Counted from the first letter of the stretch, positions 34,619-46,428 are shown. The stretch is 64,000 bases of DNA from Leucosporidium creatinivorum (GCA_001600635.1 BCKL01000022.1:62001-126000), one strand, 5' to 3'. The notes: generated from the letters alone by a model not told the origin. A program made the numbers and translations.

Positions 34619-36884
34619 CTAAACCGTTTTCTCCGACTCTAATCGCTCTATCTTATCTTTCCTCGGCTCGGCGACCCCTTTCTTGAGCTGCCAACCACCT
34701 TCCCAGCCGATCCAACGCTTGACCGGAAGATGTGGTCCTCGTAGGAAGAGAATGAAGACTGCGAGAGAGGATCCGTGTCAGCTCAGAGACGGAAAGTAGC
34801 TCAATCAATGCTCGACATACGCATGAAGCCGAGCAGAGCCAGGGAGAAGGCTCCAGAGGCTCTGTAGCCATGTGCCAGGTAGATGCGGGTGCCCGCCGCC
34901 TGTAGTGAGCTAGTCAGCAAAGCGCTTTGGATAGTCGCAGATACCGAAGCAGCTCACCGTCCCGATTAATTGCCTGCGAAAGCCATCGCCGAGGTCAGCC
35001 TTGCTGTTCTGATGAGGATTGGGAGACTGTCGAGACATAGGCTCCGCACACGCCCCACTCTCCCCTTAAAAGATGAAGAGCGAGGCTCGCGCGGAGTCTG
35101 TATGAAGGAAGGAAATGCGACGAGAACTCACCCGACAAAGATCCCAAACACGAGGACGGCCGAAAGCCTCGCCCTTGCCTCGTTGCTGATGCTAAAGACT
35201 CGAGTACTATTGCTGACCTGCTGCAGCTGTTGGCCAATATCGAGCAGAAGGATGACGACAACGACAGCGCCGATAGAAAGACCTCCAGCCGCGGTGTAGA
35301 TGACCTGCGAAGCGAGAGACTGAGTTAGCCGAAGCTCCGTGATGATGAGGTCCATTCACCAAAGGGCTCAATGGCTCAGCGAGGCTTTCCAAAGCTCACC
35401 TGCGCTGTAGTCAAGACCCCAATGCCGAACAGTACGCCGACCCATGGAACCAGCCCATCTACGAGCTTTCCTACAACCGGTGCGGTACAGACTCCAACGA
35501 CGCCAACAAGACCAAACAGGCCAATGACCGCCGAGCTGTAGCCATACACGTCGCCGAGGAGAAAAGTTGATGAGATCCAGAAGCTTGCGAAAATGGCCGA
35601 GGAACAGCAGGCGATCGTGTAGCTTTGTATGAGGAGCGGCTCGGTAACGGCGAACTTGGCCATGGTGTAGAGAATGTTGAAGTAGCCGAGCTTCTTGTTC
35701 TTAGCTGGGTAGTCGGGCACGGTAAGGTAGAGCATTGAGAAAATGAGCACCTAAGGTTGGCCCAAGGGTCAGCTTCATAGTACCACTCTTGCGGCATCCA
35801 GACTCACCTGTAGTCCGAAGCTCATGAAGTAGACGTCCCGTACACGCCCAGCCTCGGTGATGACTCCAGCGAGCACTCGAGCGAGGAGGATGCCGAGAAG
35901 AAGCCCGGCGAGGACGATGCTGAGGGCAGATCCACGCTTCTCCGGTCGAGCCAGGTCACCAGCAAGGGGTAGAAGCACTTGAGGTGTGACCGAGGAGGCG
36001 CCAAGGAAGAACTGCATGATGGAAATTGGTGAGTGGAGGTCTGGAGAGCCGAGCTCGGCGATGCCTCTCACGGAAAGGGCCTGGAAGGAGCGAATAGAGG
36101 GTACGAGGGCGAGGATGCTGTGAGTGCAAGAGCATGGAAAGTCAGTGGAATGATCACTGCAGCCGCAGGTGAGGCCGAGCATACAGAGTGAGGATGCCGG
36201 CGACGAAGATGAGAAGGAGGAGCATCGGTCTCCGCCGGACGAGGTCGCCACAGGGGCAGATGAAGAGAAGACCGAGAGCGTATGATGCTTGGAGTAGCGT
36301 GGGAATGTTGACGACCACATCGTCTGAGGATAGAGAGAGAGGTCAGCTATCGGCTCGGCGCAAGGTCAAGGGCGCTCGTGCTGCTTTCAACTCACACGAT
36401 ACGTCAAACTCTTGAGATATGGCAATCAAGATCGGTTGTACATAGTACAGGTTTGCCACTGCAGGAAAGTAACGCGTCAGCCGTTGAGGCTGGTCACCGG
36501 CGAGCGCCGAAGCTCACCACTGAAGGTGGCGGCAAAGCCAAAGATGGCGTTGAGCAGCAGGGTGAACTCTGGTGGGTTGCTTGGGTCCCACTGTAGTCGC
36601 TTGGGTATCGGCAAGAACCCAAAGTCGCGAGTGCCGCCCGGCAAAGCCAGCTCCGAGTCCACGGCCGAGTTCTCTGCCAGCGGCTCTGGTGGTGGCAGGA
36701 CTGTAGCGGAAGATGCAGCAGTCTGTGCTGGAGGTGTGGGGGGTCGTGAAGATGGTGGGAACGTCGCTGCTGTAGGCGATGTCGAGGCGGATGCTGCCTC
36801 AGCGGGCGATAATGGCGAGCTTGCGGCTCTAGCATCTGTAGCTGCGGCGAGGAAGGGCGCACCAGCAGTAGCAGGATGCAACAT
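34619..36884 (-). CDS. Major facilitator superfamily transporter
   Basis: Ten exons: 36884-36518, 36458-36396, 36323-36185, 36117-36072, 36011-35808, 35750-35400, 35304-35132, 34973-34958, 34899-34821 and 34758-34619 (525 aa). A disordered Ala/Ser/Pro N-terminus of about 105 residues precedes twelve probable helices. The first pair is LLNAIFGFAATFS / VANLYYVQPILIAIS, and the inter-helix motif CPCGDLVRRRPML matches the GxLaDrxGRr loop. SSVTPQVLLPLAGDLARPEKR and GFMxIFLRGPHLP-type ends follow. The YYVQPIL and VTPQVLLP motifs recall the DHA1 drug/sugar-efflux branch related to bacterial ynfM-like porters. The substrate cannot be read from sequence. Exon 8 is only 16 nt; another intron (36071-36012) is recognised because removing it restores SFQALSFFLGASSV. 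Confidence 0.85.
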
Positions 36885-37483
36885 GTCTGTCCCTCCTGCT
36901 CGAAGACCGCCTAAAGCCGGAGACGAAGAGCGAGCGGCAGACGAAGGAGGGGTGAGGGAGCAAGTTGCATTTCGTCTACGATCTTGCGAGCTGTAGGGCG
37001 TGTAGCTTCCGGTCTGAGCAAGTCAGAAGCTAGATGAGGCTGACAAGACTCACTTTGATGGGGCTGAGCTGCCAGGGAGCGACCTCGGCGAAGGATCGAC
37101 TTCTTACCCCTCTCCTCGCATTTCTCGCTCTTCTTGTATCCCTGCAGCTCGATACTCGCCCTTCGCAAGGGTTTATCCTGTTGCTAGTCCCAATATAAAG
37201 CCATCTGAGCAACTACAGCAGGCGACGCAAGGCGCAGAGGAGGGAATTGCCATCGCCGAGCACTGCCGAGCGACGAGCGATTGAACAGGGTGTAAAGCCC
37301 AAATCGACAGGCTGGAGGAAGAGTACTTGACGATCTGCATCTCTTATGTGCTCCACAGTGCTCAAATAACCCTTGCTCGGCTCTGCTTGGCTGCGACCGC
37401 TTTTGCGAACCCCTTCGCAGCGACCTCGAACTCGCCTCTCTTCCTCTTCCAGTATCTCACCTCGTCTTCGCGTACACCTCGGC
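36885..37483. promoter_or_regulatory. Divergent promoter between MFS transporter and TPX2-like gene
   Basis: About 600 bp separate the two ATGs. A possible TATA element, AATATAAAG, lies at about 37190-37198 on the plus strand. Possible leader introns (GTAGGGC at 36994 on either strand) are not resolved. No ORF of interest. Confidence 0.35.
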
Positions 37484-40400
37484 ATGGCGCCCTTCATCAG
37501 CCTACTTCCAGTGCGGAAGGACAAACGACTGGCAGCTGCACCTATTCAACTTCAAGCACCGCGCCCGGCGTCCCCTCCCCCCATCGAGTTCGACCGCTTC
37601 TTCCCTCCTTCCCCAGCAACACCACCGCCTTCAAAGCAAGCAGCTACTTCCCAACAAGATGCCGACATGTCTATTCTCGACTTTAGCGACCTGCTCGGCA
37701 ACAGCGGGGTCAACGCGCTTGACATGTTGAACGACGAGAGCTTTGGCTTCCTGGGACCAGACGAGACGCTGGCGACGGTGGTGGGAGCTCAGTCGGAGGA
37801 GGAGAATGATTCAGAGGGGATTCAGGAGCCGACTGAAGCTGTAGAGGAGCAGAAGGAGCTCGAGCCCGTGGAGGTCCCTGTTGTTGTCGAGCCGCCGCCA
37901 GGTAAGCAGAGCTTGCGCCGTTCTCGAGATGCATGCAGCCGACTCTTAAACACTCTTGAACAGCACCACTGCCGGCCAAGAAACCTACAGCCAAGCCGAG
38001 AAGCTCGCTCGCTCCCCTTCGCGCGGTCGCCGTCCAGGTTCCCCTGCCGCCTTCCTCGCCTCCAGCTCCTACACCCGCACCTCCAGCTCCAGCACTTCAG
38101 CAGAAAGCTGCACCTGTACCGAAGCGACCCCGTGCATCTCTTCCTCGCCCCTCCCACATCCTGCCGAAAGGACATCCTTCCCACCCTCGTCAGTCGATCG
38201 CCTTCGCTCCGCCGCCACCACTCGTCGAGGTCCAGGAAGAGACCATCGAGGACATCGCCCCTCCACCTAAGGCAGCCGAGGCCAAACGCTCCTCGCTGAA
38301 GAAGTCGAGCAGTGGAAGCGAGCACCAGACCGCCGAGGTTGCCCCCCGCTCTCGCCCTTCGACCCTCGCCGTTCCCTCGCCCGCCGCTCCTCTCCAGCAC
38401 ACCTCCGAACTACCCGCTCCGCCCACTACCTCCATGTCGGCGCCATCCCCCGCCCCCACCGCTGACCCCGAGCATGAACCCTTCCCTTCGCCCGGCCTCG
38501 CTTTCGACGGCGACAGCTCGCTTCCCACCATTGGCGTCCCGCTCGACCTCATGGGAGTCACCAGCACTCCAGCTAGGCTGGGACTGGGCTCCAGGCCGAG
38601 CATCGCCATGGCGGAGGAGGAGCCCGAACCGGTCGTCGAGTCGCCCGAGCAGGAGCAGCCCGAGCCTACCGTCAAGGAGACCTCGAAGCCTCGACGAGCT
38701 ACCATGGCGGTCACATTTGCACTTCCCGATCTTGAGGAGTCTCGGGAGGTGGTTCAATCGGTCGACGTCGAGGAGCCCGCCGTCGAGGCAACCGAGCAGC
38801 CGTCCATTTCCACCGAGCCCACAGCTACCACTCTGGCTCCGGCTCTCGCTCCCGAGCTCAAGCGACGAGCCTCGAGAGCTTTCGAGACGGGTAGCGCTCC
38901 AGACGGACCTCGTCCCTCCCTCGCTTCCTCCACCTCTCGCCGAGCCTCCCGCGCGTTCGCTTCGGCCCCGCCCAATATCTCCTCGACGCCCGGTACATCG
39001 CTAAACTCGTCACATGACCCCAGCTCTACCTCCCAGCGCCTCAGTACATCGCTACCTCAACCTGCACCTCCCCAAGAGCCTCCACGTACCGTCATTCGCC
39101 TCACCGCCTCCGCTTCATCCTCCGCCAAATCCTCACGACCTTGCCCATCTACCGCCAGTCGCCCTCCCCCTCCTACGAAAACGATCTCCGCGACGGTCTC
39201 GGCTCCACCGCAACTTCAGGCCTCTGTACCGGCGTCCTCCGTCCCGGCCCCGACTACCAAGGCGCCGAGCACCTCGACGGGCCTCACCCTCCCCCGCGAT
39301 TTCGACTTCCTCAACCGAGGAGCCGAGCGCGAGGCGGAGAGGAAGAAACGTACGGAGCAGCGTGAGAAGGAGCGCCAAATCAAGGAGCAGGAGGAGGCGG
39401 ATAAGAAGAACAGGAAGCCGACGAGCGCCTGGGCGGCGAGCTCAACGAAGGAGGCACCGAAGGGAAAGGAGAAACCTGCTGAGGACGAGCAGGCAGCCAA
39501 GGTGAGATCAAATTTCTAGGAATCCCTCTCGTCTGGAGCGCTGATCCTGACTGCTCTCTCAGCGCGCCAAGCTCTCCGCTTCCCTCCCCCCCGGCTGGCC
39601 GACCAGCGAGCGCCGAGCGTCCACCCTTAACAACTCAGCTCCCGCGCCGCGCCAACCTCGTTCTCGCCCTTCTCACGTCTCCTCCTCCGCTCGTCGACGC
39701 TCCATGGCTCCCTCCGCCGAACCCTCCGCCGACCTTTCCTCCTCGTCGACCGCGCTCACCAAAGAGGCGCTCGAGGCGAGTGCTCAAGTCGAGGGCGCCA
39801 AGGTCGACCTCAAGCGCCGAGTATCGACCTACCTCGAAGGAGTGCTCCCTGGCGTGCTCGAGGAGGATGAGGACTATGCCGAGGAGGAGAGGATGGTCGA
39901 GGAAGCCAGCGCTTCGGCTTCCCGGGCGGTCGTCACCACCGACGCTCTTCCCACCATCAACGAAGTCTTCGCCGAGGTGCCAGGCGTCTCGGCACCATCG
40001 GGAGCTCCCATCTCCGCACCAGTTGTCAAAAAGAGCGCGGCGGCCCCGGTTCAAGCTCCGTCGGCTGCTCGTCGACCTCTAGCCCCGAGCGATGCGCACA
40101 ACAAGGTGAGTTCTCTTCCGCCCTCACTACTCCTGCGTCAAGATCTGATCTTCTTCCCTCTTATAGCGCAACACCGCTTCCGCCACCATCGCCGCCGCTC
40201 TTCCTCCCGCCGTCAAGCCTGCGACCAAAGTCCAGCCCTTCACCTTCGGCTCGACCACCCACCACTCCCGTCGTCCCATCGCACCCATCGGAGCCGCCTC
40301 TCCCATCTTCACCGAAAGCCTCTCGGCTTGGAAGAGTCGTGAGGCCGCCGCCGCGACTCTCGGCGCGCCGCCCAAGATGTCTTCGCTCGGCGGTGGAGCC

Positions 40401-40853
40401 AAGAGGATCGCTTCCCGTCCTCTCGCCGCATCCAAATCGAAGTCAATCGCTATCCTCGCCGACTCGCGACCCGCTGCAGAGGTCAAGAGGCGCAAGGTCG
40501 CTCCAGCCTCCGCCCCTCGAGCGGAGAAAGCCTCCTCGCTCAAGGCTTCGACGACTACGGAGTCGAAGGAGACGATGTGGGCTCGTACGGAGCAGCGACG
40601 CGTGGAGCGAGAGGCGTGGGAGAAGAAGCAGAGGGAGAGGGAGGATGAGGTGCGCCGTTTGAAGGAGCAGCAGAGGAAGAGGGAGGCTGTGAGTCGGCAT
40701 GCTCGTGCTAGGCTCCAGTGCGGTTATTGACCTCTTCTCGCCCTACAGGAGCAAGAGAGGCTCAAGCTCAAGGCTTTGAGGGATGCGTTGGTCATCCACC
40801 CTCATCCCATCCCGGCCTCGACCTACGAGCGCCGAGTTGCGAAGAGGGCTTGA
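37484..40853 (+). CDS. TPX2-like spindle assembly protein
   Basis: Exons 37484-37901, 37964-39501, 39563-40105, 40167-40688 and 40749-40853 give 1041 aa. Most of it is disordered Pro/Ser/Glu sequence. Several TPX2-style pieces stand out: KVQPFTFGSTTHHSRR (a pFxF motif), LTLPRDFDFLNRGAEREAER followed by a long charged helix (RKKRTEQREKERQIKEQEEA), and WARTEQRRVEREAWEKKQRE. The C-terminal LRDALVIHPHPIPASTYE resembles the TPX2 end (LRxxxVHKAxPIxxY). TPX2 proteins bind microtubules, activate Aurora kinase and nucleate spindles; clear TPX2 is often hard to find in fungi. The start is the ATG after a leader, in frame with MAPFISLLPVRKDK. Alternative: another helical microtubule or chromosome-passenger protein. 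Confidence 0.62.
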
Positions 40854-40939
40854 AGGAGGGGTATCATTCGACTTTCTTACATCTTAGTCCATTGCTTTAC
40901 ATGTTGATTTTCATTCGCTCGTCTCTGAAGTTGAGCAGC

Positions 40940-41407
40940 GAGCATGAGACCCCTTTACAGAGCGAGTGACGACGCTTCAGCTCCAAGTACTTTTGCCCTC
41001 CTGCGCTCACCTTGTCCGCATCGCTTCGACTCGTTCTCGTCGGCTGGAAGCAGGATAAAAGCTACTTGGACGACACTCGACTACTCGCCTACATCTCCCT
41101 CGCTCCTACAGTTCAAGCACGGACAGTCGGACACGCTCGAAGCTCTCGCGACTCGTTCTCGCTAGGCAGGTGAGCTCGACCTGGGCTTGAAGGGTGGAGC
41201 TGTAGCTGACATTAACTGCTCCCACAGCTCGCCCTCTCGTCCTCGAAGCTGCGACCTACTCGCCAGCACAACAGACGCTCGGTGCTCGTCCGTGTCGCTC
41301 GCCCACGCTTAGGAAGCTGCTCTTGCGCTGCTGCTGGACGACTGAGGTGAGTCGGGCAGTTCTCGAATAGCTACTGGAGTCAAGCTGATACTTTTGTTAC
41401 CCTATAG
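40940..41407 (+). promoter_or_regulatory. Promoter and spliced 5' leader of F-box gene B
   Basis: It contains GAGACCCCTTTACAGAGCG (40946-40964), a TATA-like AGGATAAAAG (41051-41060) followed by CTACTTGGACGACACTCGAC, leader intron 1 at 41170-41227, a leader exon with CACAACAGACGCTCGGTGCT, and leader intron 2 at 41347-41407. Each element has its counterpart at the same relative position in copies A and C. The spliced leader has no ATG before 41482. Confidence 0.65.
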
Positions 41408-41481
41408 CTCTGCCCTTCGACCGAATCATCCCGCCGAGCGCCTCCACCCTCGCACTCCTACCGCCTCTTCGACTCCTCGCC

Positions 41482-43820
41482 ATGCCCATCCCCTCCCTTC
41501 CCAATGAGACCCTGGGAGCTATTTCCTCTCTCATCCGACTCGAGGACGGCCAGACGCTACCCAGCCTAGCCCTCGTCTGTCGCCGCTTCCTGCCCTTCGC
41601 CCGAGCTCGGCTTTACTCCCATCTCGAGATCCGTTCGCAAGGACTCGACGAGGACGAGTTCGAGCGCAGTGACCCAGAGCCGCCCGACCTGTCTTTGGGC
41701 GAGGACCACGAGCACGAAGAGGACGAGAACGAGGAACAGTGGACGACGCGCTCCAATCTCGTTGAAGCCGTTCACGACGCGAGGCGGGAGATGTAGCTGA
41801 ATTGGGCGGCCTGCCGTACATTTCGATGAGCTGATAAAAACTACAAGTTGATAAAACTATACGGAGGGCCAGTGAAACCTGCCCCTGCAGGGAAACTGTC
41901 CGCCCCGTGGTCAACGAGAGTAGCCGAGACGAGAAGGGGAGCGAGACTGAGAAGGGGAGATGAGACCGAGCCAAGGGAGAGAGAGCCGAGAGGCGAAGGA
42001 AGTGTGAGATAAAGAGAGAAAAGAAGGGAAGGAGGGTGGGAAGTCAAAAACCGGCTCGATCTGAGAGATGGCGAGCGATTAGAGACGGTACAACAGGCCT
42101 AGGAGAATGAGCTGCGCGCACCTGAGAGATGGCGAGCGAATACGAGTCCTTGATCAGGCTCGTGAGAGTCGACGGGCGACGATCTGCGACGAGGGAAAGG
42201 AAGTCGTGTGAGCTGGGCTCGGCTCGACTGAGAGGCTAGGAGCGCGCTGAAAGCTCACCTTTGCACTGTTGTGAAGGCGCGAAACAGGCAGAAAGAAAGT
42301 GCAGCGACCGAAACCAACGAGCGAGAGCTGTGGCGAAGGAGAGGGCGTCTAAGGTCAGCTCGAGCTCGCTCGGAGGCGGGCAAGAGGAGACGTACCTTGT
42401 CAAGGCAACTAGACTAGCTGCAGGATCCGACGATGTCGACGAGAGGAGACGACGATGCGGACGGAGCTCAAAAGCTGTCGAGGGACGAGTTCGACTTGAG
42501 CTCCTCAACCTTGGCTCTCGGAGAACAAAGAACTCACTCGACACAAAGGCGCCGGCCTTGCGAGGGAACTTGTCTGAGAGGGAAGGTGGCGATCATGGCC
42601 GAGAGGCTGACTGATGTGATCGACTTGATGAGGTACAGGCTGCAAAGGCAATGGCGCTGTCTTAGCTCGGAAGCCGGATGCGAGACGGGCTCGGCGATGG
42701 GAGAAGAAAGGGAAAAACCCGCCGGACTCGGAAGTCTCGCGGCGCGGGGGGAGAGAGGATGTAGGAGAGTAAAGCTCACTGAGTGCGATTGAACTCCTGC
42801 GCCAATTCCCTCGTGCCTCCTCCAAAGGCGAAGCCGATCTTTCACCACCACTTTGAACCCGCTTCGCGCAAGCTGTTGAAGACCTTCGCTATCAAGCCTG
42901 AGCTCGGAAGCTATGTACGCTCGATTGCGCTGGACTTCTGGTGCCTCCAGGACGCTCGAGATGGAGAGAGGGTGCTCGCGACGATGGTAGCGCCGAGCTT
43001 CGGTCTTCGGCGCCTCGAGATCAAACGCTTGGGATGGAACCTCAAGGAGGGCGAGACTTTCAACGCGTTACTTGCGCATCTAGCTCCGGATATCACCGAG
43101 CTCGAACTCCCCGGCGCCGAGTGGACGACCGACCAACTTTCCAGCGCGCTCCAAGGATTCCCGAAACTCCAGACTCTGCATCTCACGGAAGCAGACGAGG
43201 ACGCTGAGCTTGAAGATTATAACGATTCACCGACTCCAGAATTCCCTCCACCTGTGTTCCAGCTCAAGACCCTCCTCTGGGACGCCTTCTACTTTCGGGA
43301 CGGGGCATTCGAAGTCGTCGCCGGCTCGTCGGCCTCCACCCTCAATCACTTCCGCATGCCCATGCCGCTTTCCGACTTGAGGCCGAAGCTCTCAGACTTC
43401 GCCCACCTCTCCGAGCTTCATGTTCATGCCAGGACGTCAGCTTGGCTCGGCAACGACCTGGACGTGGCGCAAGGCCTGGCCGCTGCTGTCAAAGCATGTC
43501 ACTCACTCAAGACTTTCATCGTGGCTGAGGTTGGACAATATGTTCAACCCTGCACCCCGACGTCTTGGGAGGCCGCAGGCTTGCTCGAGTCTCTCCCTTC
43601 GACCCTCACCTCGCTCGACATCGACGAAGTCGACGTTTCCCTTCCTTACCTTCTCACCTTCCTCCGCAATCCATCCTTAGCCCCGGACCTTTCCACGCTA
43701 TGGTACACAGTCGATCAGCTCGGAAGCGACGCCGACGGTGTTACAGCTTCGGCCATTCGCGCGGAGGAGGTGGAGACAAAGAAGGCGTGCGCCGAGAGGG
43801 GTATCGAGTGGGTTGGCTAG
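41482..43820 (+). pseudogene. F-box/LRR-like gene, copy B, split by about 1 kb
   Basis: The 5' part (41482-41796, 104 codons, ending in TAG) starts MPIPSLPNETLGAISSLIRL, with ALVCRRFLPFARARLYSHLE and an acidic stretch. This is the normal F-box end, with the same PSLPNE core as A and C. Homology resumes near 42828 (KPIFHHHFEPASRKLL, then SYVRSIALDFW) and runs open to 43820 through LATMVAPSFGLRRLEI, ITELELPGAEWTTDQL and LPSTLTSLDIDEVDVSL. In copies A and C these two parts are contiguous. The intervening segment (listed separately) has no good donor and acceptor pair for an intron, and the two parts are also one base out of phase if joined at the shared GAAGCCG. So this copy is most likely dead, although the 5' half could give a short F-box peptide. 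Confidence 0.65.
41771..42829. other. Insertion-like segment inside F-box gene B
   Basis: About 1.06 kb absent from the paralogues. GAAGCCG occurs at both edges (41764-41770 and 42830-42836) and may be a 7 bp target-site duplication, though a chance match in GC-rich DNA is possible. I see no terminal inverted repeats or transposase. On the minus strand there are several donor/acceptor pairs with CTGAC-like branches. Short open pieces can be joined across them: ELAQEFNRT, LYLIKSITSVSLSAMIATF, SLHFLSACFAPSQQCK then DRRPSTLTSLIKDSYSLAIS. This suggests a captured fragment of a spliced gene. The direct repeat CTGAGAGATGGCGAGCGA occurs twice (about 42061 and 42122). Confidence 0.4.
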
Positions 43821-43979
43821 TCTGAGCACTGTAAGAAAGGTCGCGCAATCGGATACTTTACTGTACTACGAACCCCGACCTGTGTCAAGACGACTCAGCT
43901 CGACCGTAGAGCTCGACCGTAGAGCTCGACCGACTGCGGATCTCTCGGCCAAGCGAAGAGACCGGTGAAGGCGAGTACA
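43821..43979. repeat. Short tandem GAGCTCGACCGTA repeat
   Basis: Between the F-box B stop and the pseudouridine synthase stop, a 13-base unit (GAGCTCGACCGTA and variants, about 43898-43935) is repeated about three times head to tail. It lies in the shared 3' region of two convergent genes; no function is evident. Confidence 0.5.
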
Positions 43980-46311
43980 TTACGCCAGGATACTCGTCAA
44001 AGGTACATCGTAGGTCTCCTCGGCCCAATACGGCAACGCTGGGCTGCTCCAATCCCAATCGGTCGTCTTGTCTGCGAAGCGAGAGAGGGTCAGCTGAGCG
44101 CTCGAAAGGAACGAGAAGGAGAACCTACACCTCATCGCATGCAGCCAGATGAAGAGCTGCTCCGGCCTCGGATCAGGAATGAGCGGCGTAAAGCACGTCT
44201 TGCAGAAATTGCCCTCCTCGTCTCCCTCGGCGGCAATCTCCTCGGCCCTCTCCTCCTCCTCTCCCGCCGCGACCTTTTCAGCAGCACTGAGCAATCCGCT
44301 CCCATCTCCAGTCTTCTTCGCCGCCGCGATGCCGAGCAGATCCCTCTGTCGTGCCCAGCCATCAGCCTCATCCTTGACGACTCGGAGAGCAGCGATGGCG
44401 ACTTTGGCTCCTTCGGTGAGGGTCGGGTCGTGCGCCTTGCGATCGGCGGCGACGGCGTCGAGATCGACCTGACCGGGCGTAGCGTTCCGTAATCGTCCCT
44501 GCTTGTTGTAGATGCTGCTCGGCTCGTTCGACTGCGCACTCTGCTCCTCCTCCGCTGTCGGCGCCGACTCGCCCTCCGGTACCGGCGTCGTCAGATCGGC
44601 TCCCACTCCTGCCTCCTTTCTCTGCTTCATCAACTGGTCGCCCATGTCCTGTCGCCGTTGACGCTCCTCAGAAGATCCACCGCGCTCGGCGCCGAAGACT
44701 CCTCCCTTGCCACCAGTTTCGCCCCAGGCTGCGGTGTTCTGGTAGATGGGGTCGTTGGCGATGGAGTGGCCGAGGAATTGGAGGTGGACGCGGATCTGGT
44801 GGGAGCGGCCGGTAATGGGTTTGCCTGTGTGGGATCGAGCAGGGGTCAGCGAGAGCGAGCCAAATTTTAGGAGACGCGAAAACGTGCAGTGAACGACGGA
44901 GGTGTTGCTCGCTTCGTGATAGCTCATGCGAGTGAAGACGGTTTTGGAAGGCTGTAGGGAGAGAGAGTCGGTCAGCTCGAAGGCCTCCGCCGAAAGCGAG
45001 GAGGAGAGCTTACTCGGCCCTCAGGATGAACGACATTGACGCCGATTTGACGGTCGATAGTAAGTAATGGCTCTTCGCAGGTGATCTCGCCACTGTCAAA
45101 CAGTAGAGCAAGTCAGCTAGAGCGCAACTGAGGAGGGAAAGCAGCGGCCGACTCACTCGGGGAAGCGACCAACGCAACGAGCCACGTATTCCTTGTCGAC
45201 GCCGGTGTCACGCAGTCCGCCAAACCAAGCTCCAAGCTTCTTTGATGCCTCCACGGTCAGGGCACAGACCATCACGCCGGAGGTGAGACGGTCGAGTCGA
45301 TTTGAGGCTGCGAGGTTAGGCCGATGTGAGCGGGAGGCGAGCGAGGGAGGGCAGTAAGAAGGCTCACTGTGTACTAGTGGGATGTCGTAATCGTATTTGA
45401 GGATAGAAAGGAGGGTGTTGAAGTTGTAGCGGCCGGTGGAGTGCACCTGTAGAGCGACCGAGGTCAGCGCAGAGCGGCGACTAACTCCACACTCTACTCA
45501 CAGGCATTGACCCAGGCTTCTCGACGACAAGCGTCTCTCCATCGTTACCAGGTAACCGACCATCGTAGATTATGCGAATAGGTCCAGCAACTACTGGCGG
45601 CTCGTGACTGCGAGGCGACGAGGTCAGCGAAGTCTGAACGTGGGAACAAGGCTACAACGCACCGATGCAGGACGTTGGAGAGGAGGTCACCGTTGCGAAG
45701 GATACGGTCCGGTGTGCTGGTCTCGTTGTTGACCACGATGGCACCTGAAGAGGGAGAAGGGTCAGTTTCGGCTCGGCGCTGGCGAACGAGGAGAAGGAGG
45801 GACTCACCTGTTGCAATGGCCCATTCCTGCGAGTCGGAAAAGAAATAGGATCAGTCTACGGCACTCTCAAGACAGCTGTACCGTCTCTCCGCGTCTCTGC
45901 TCACGTAGTATTCGATGCTCCGGTCCCTAACCCAATCGCCTGAGTGTCAGCGCAAGGTTCATCGTCAGCCCAAGAGGCTCTAGAAAACCAAAAGAGCAAA
46001 CCTGAATTCACTGTAGCTGTTCGAAGTCAAGAGATTGGCGTCAGCTCTCGCTTCGCCAGGAGGAGAAGGGTCGAGCGAAAGAGCTGAACGTACACATCAA
46101 TCAAGGTGCGACCTTGCCAGCGCTCTTTTGCGTAGGATTGGAAGGCGAACATGTAGGGCTTGACTTTGCGTAGGCCATTCTCCTCGTAGAAGTCCGGTTT
46201 GGGCGGTGGCAGAGCGAAAGGACCAGAAGCGGCGGGGATCTTGTTGGTGTTGTTGCCCTTGACGCCCCGGAACTTATCAATCTTGTGTGGTCGCTGATTC
46301 AACTCGGCCAT
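43980..46311 (-). CDS. PUS9: RluA-family tRNA pseudouridine synthase (Pus9/Rib2-like)
   Basis: Twelve exons: 46311-46094, 46016-46002, 45926-45905, 45826-45808, 45744-45663, 45607-45502, 45446-45368, 45307-45157, 45092-45014, 44951-44888, 44824-44129 and 44071-43980 (540 aa). Motifs in order: [53 protein letters not shown], the catalytic loop [11 protein letters not shown] (Asp nucleophile), [14 protein letters not shown] and [20 protein letters not shown]. The Pus9/Rib2 enzymes make pseudouridine 32 in tRNAs; the Rib2 deaminase domain is absent, so Pus9 is the better match. An acidic insertion of about 150 residues precedes the C-terminal [18 protein letters not shown]. Exons 2-4 are 15, 22 and 19 nt. 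One intron (44887-44825) starts with GC. Shares a 117 bp promoter with CYC2. Confidence 0.88.
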
Positions 46312-46428
46312 GGCGGAAACGAGGAGGAACGAGCGAGCTGCAGGAAGCGAAGAGCGATGCGACGCAGAATCCACTTCTTGTCCTCTTGCCAATTCGAACG
46401 CTTCATCGCCCTGTTCAGCTACAGCAAG
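46312..46428. promoter_or_regulatory. Compact bidirectional promoter of PUS9 and CYC2
   Basis: Only 117 bp lie between the ATG of the minus-strand pseudouridine synthase and the ATG of plus-strand CYC2, so both 5' UTRs and the promoter must be contained in or overlap this stretch. No TATA box is visible. Confidence 0.5.

Noticed and set aside
41782-42820. Treating the segment in F-box B as one long intron
   Set aside because: No consensus donor/acceptor pair joins the two halves in phase, and the length is more than three times that of the longest intron seen here (279 nt).
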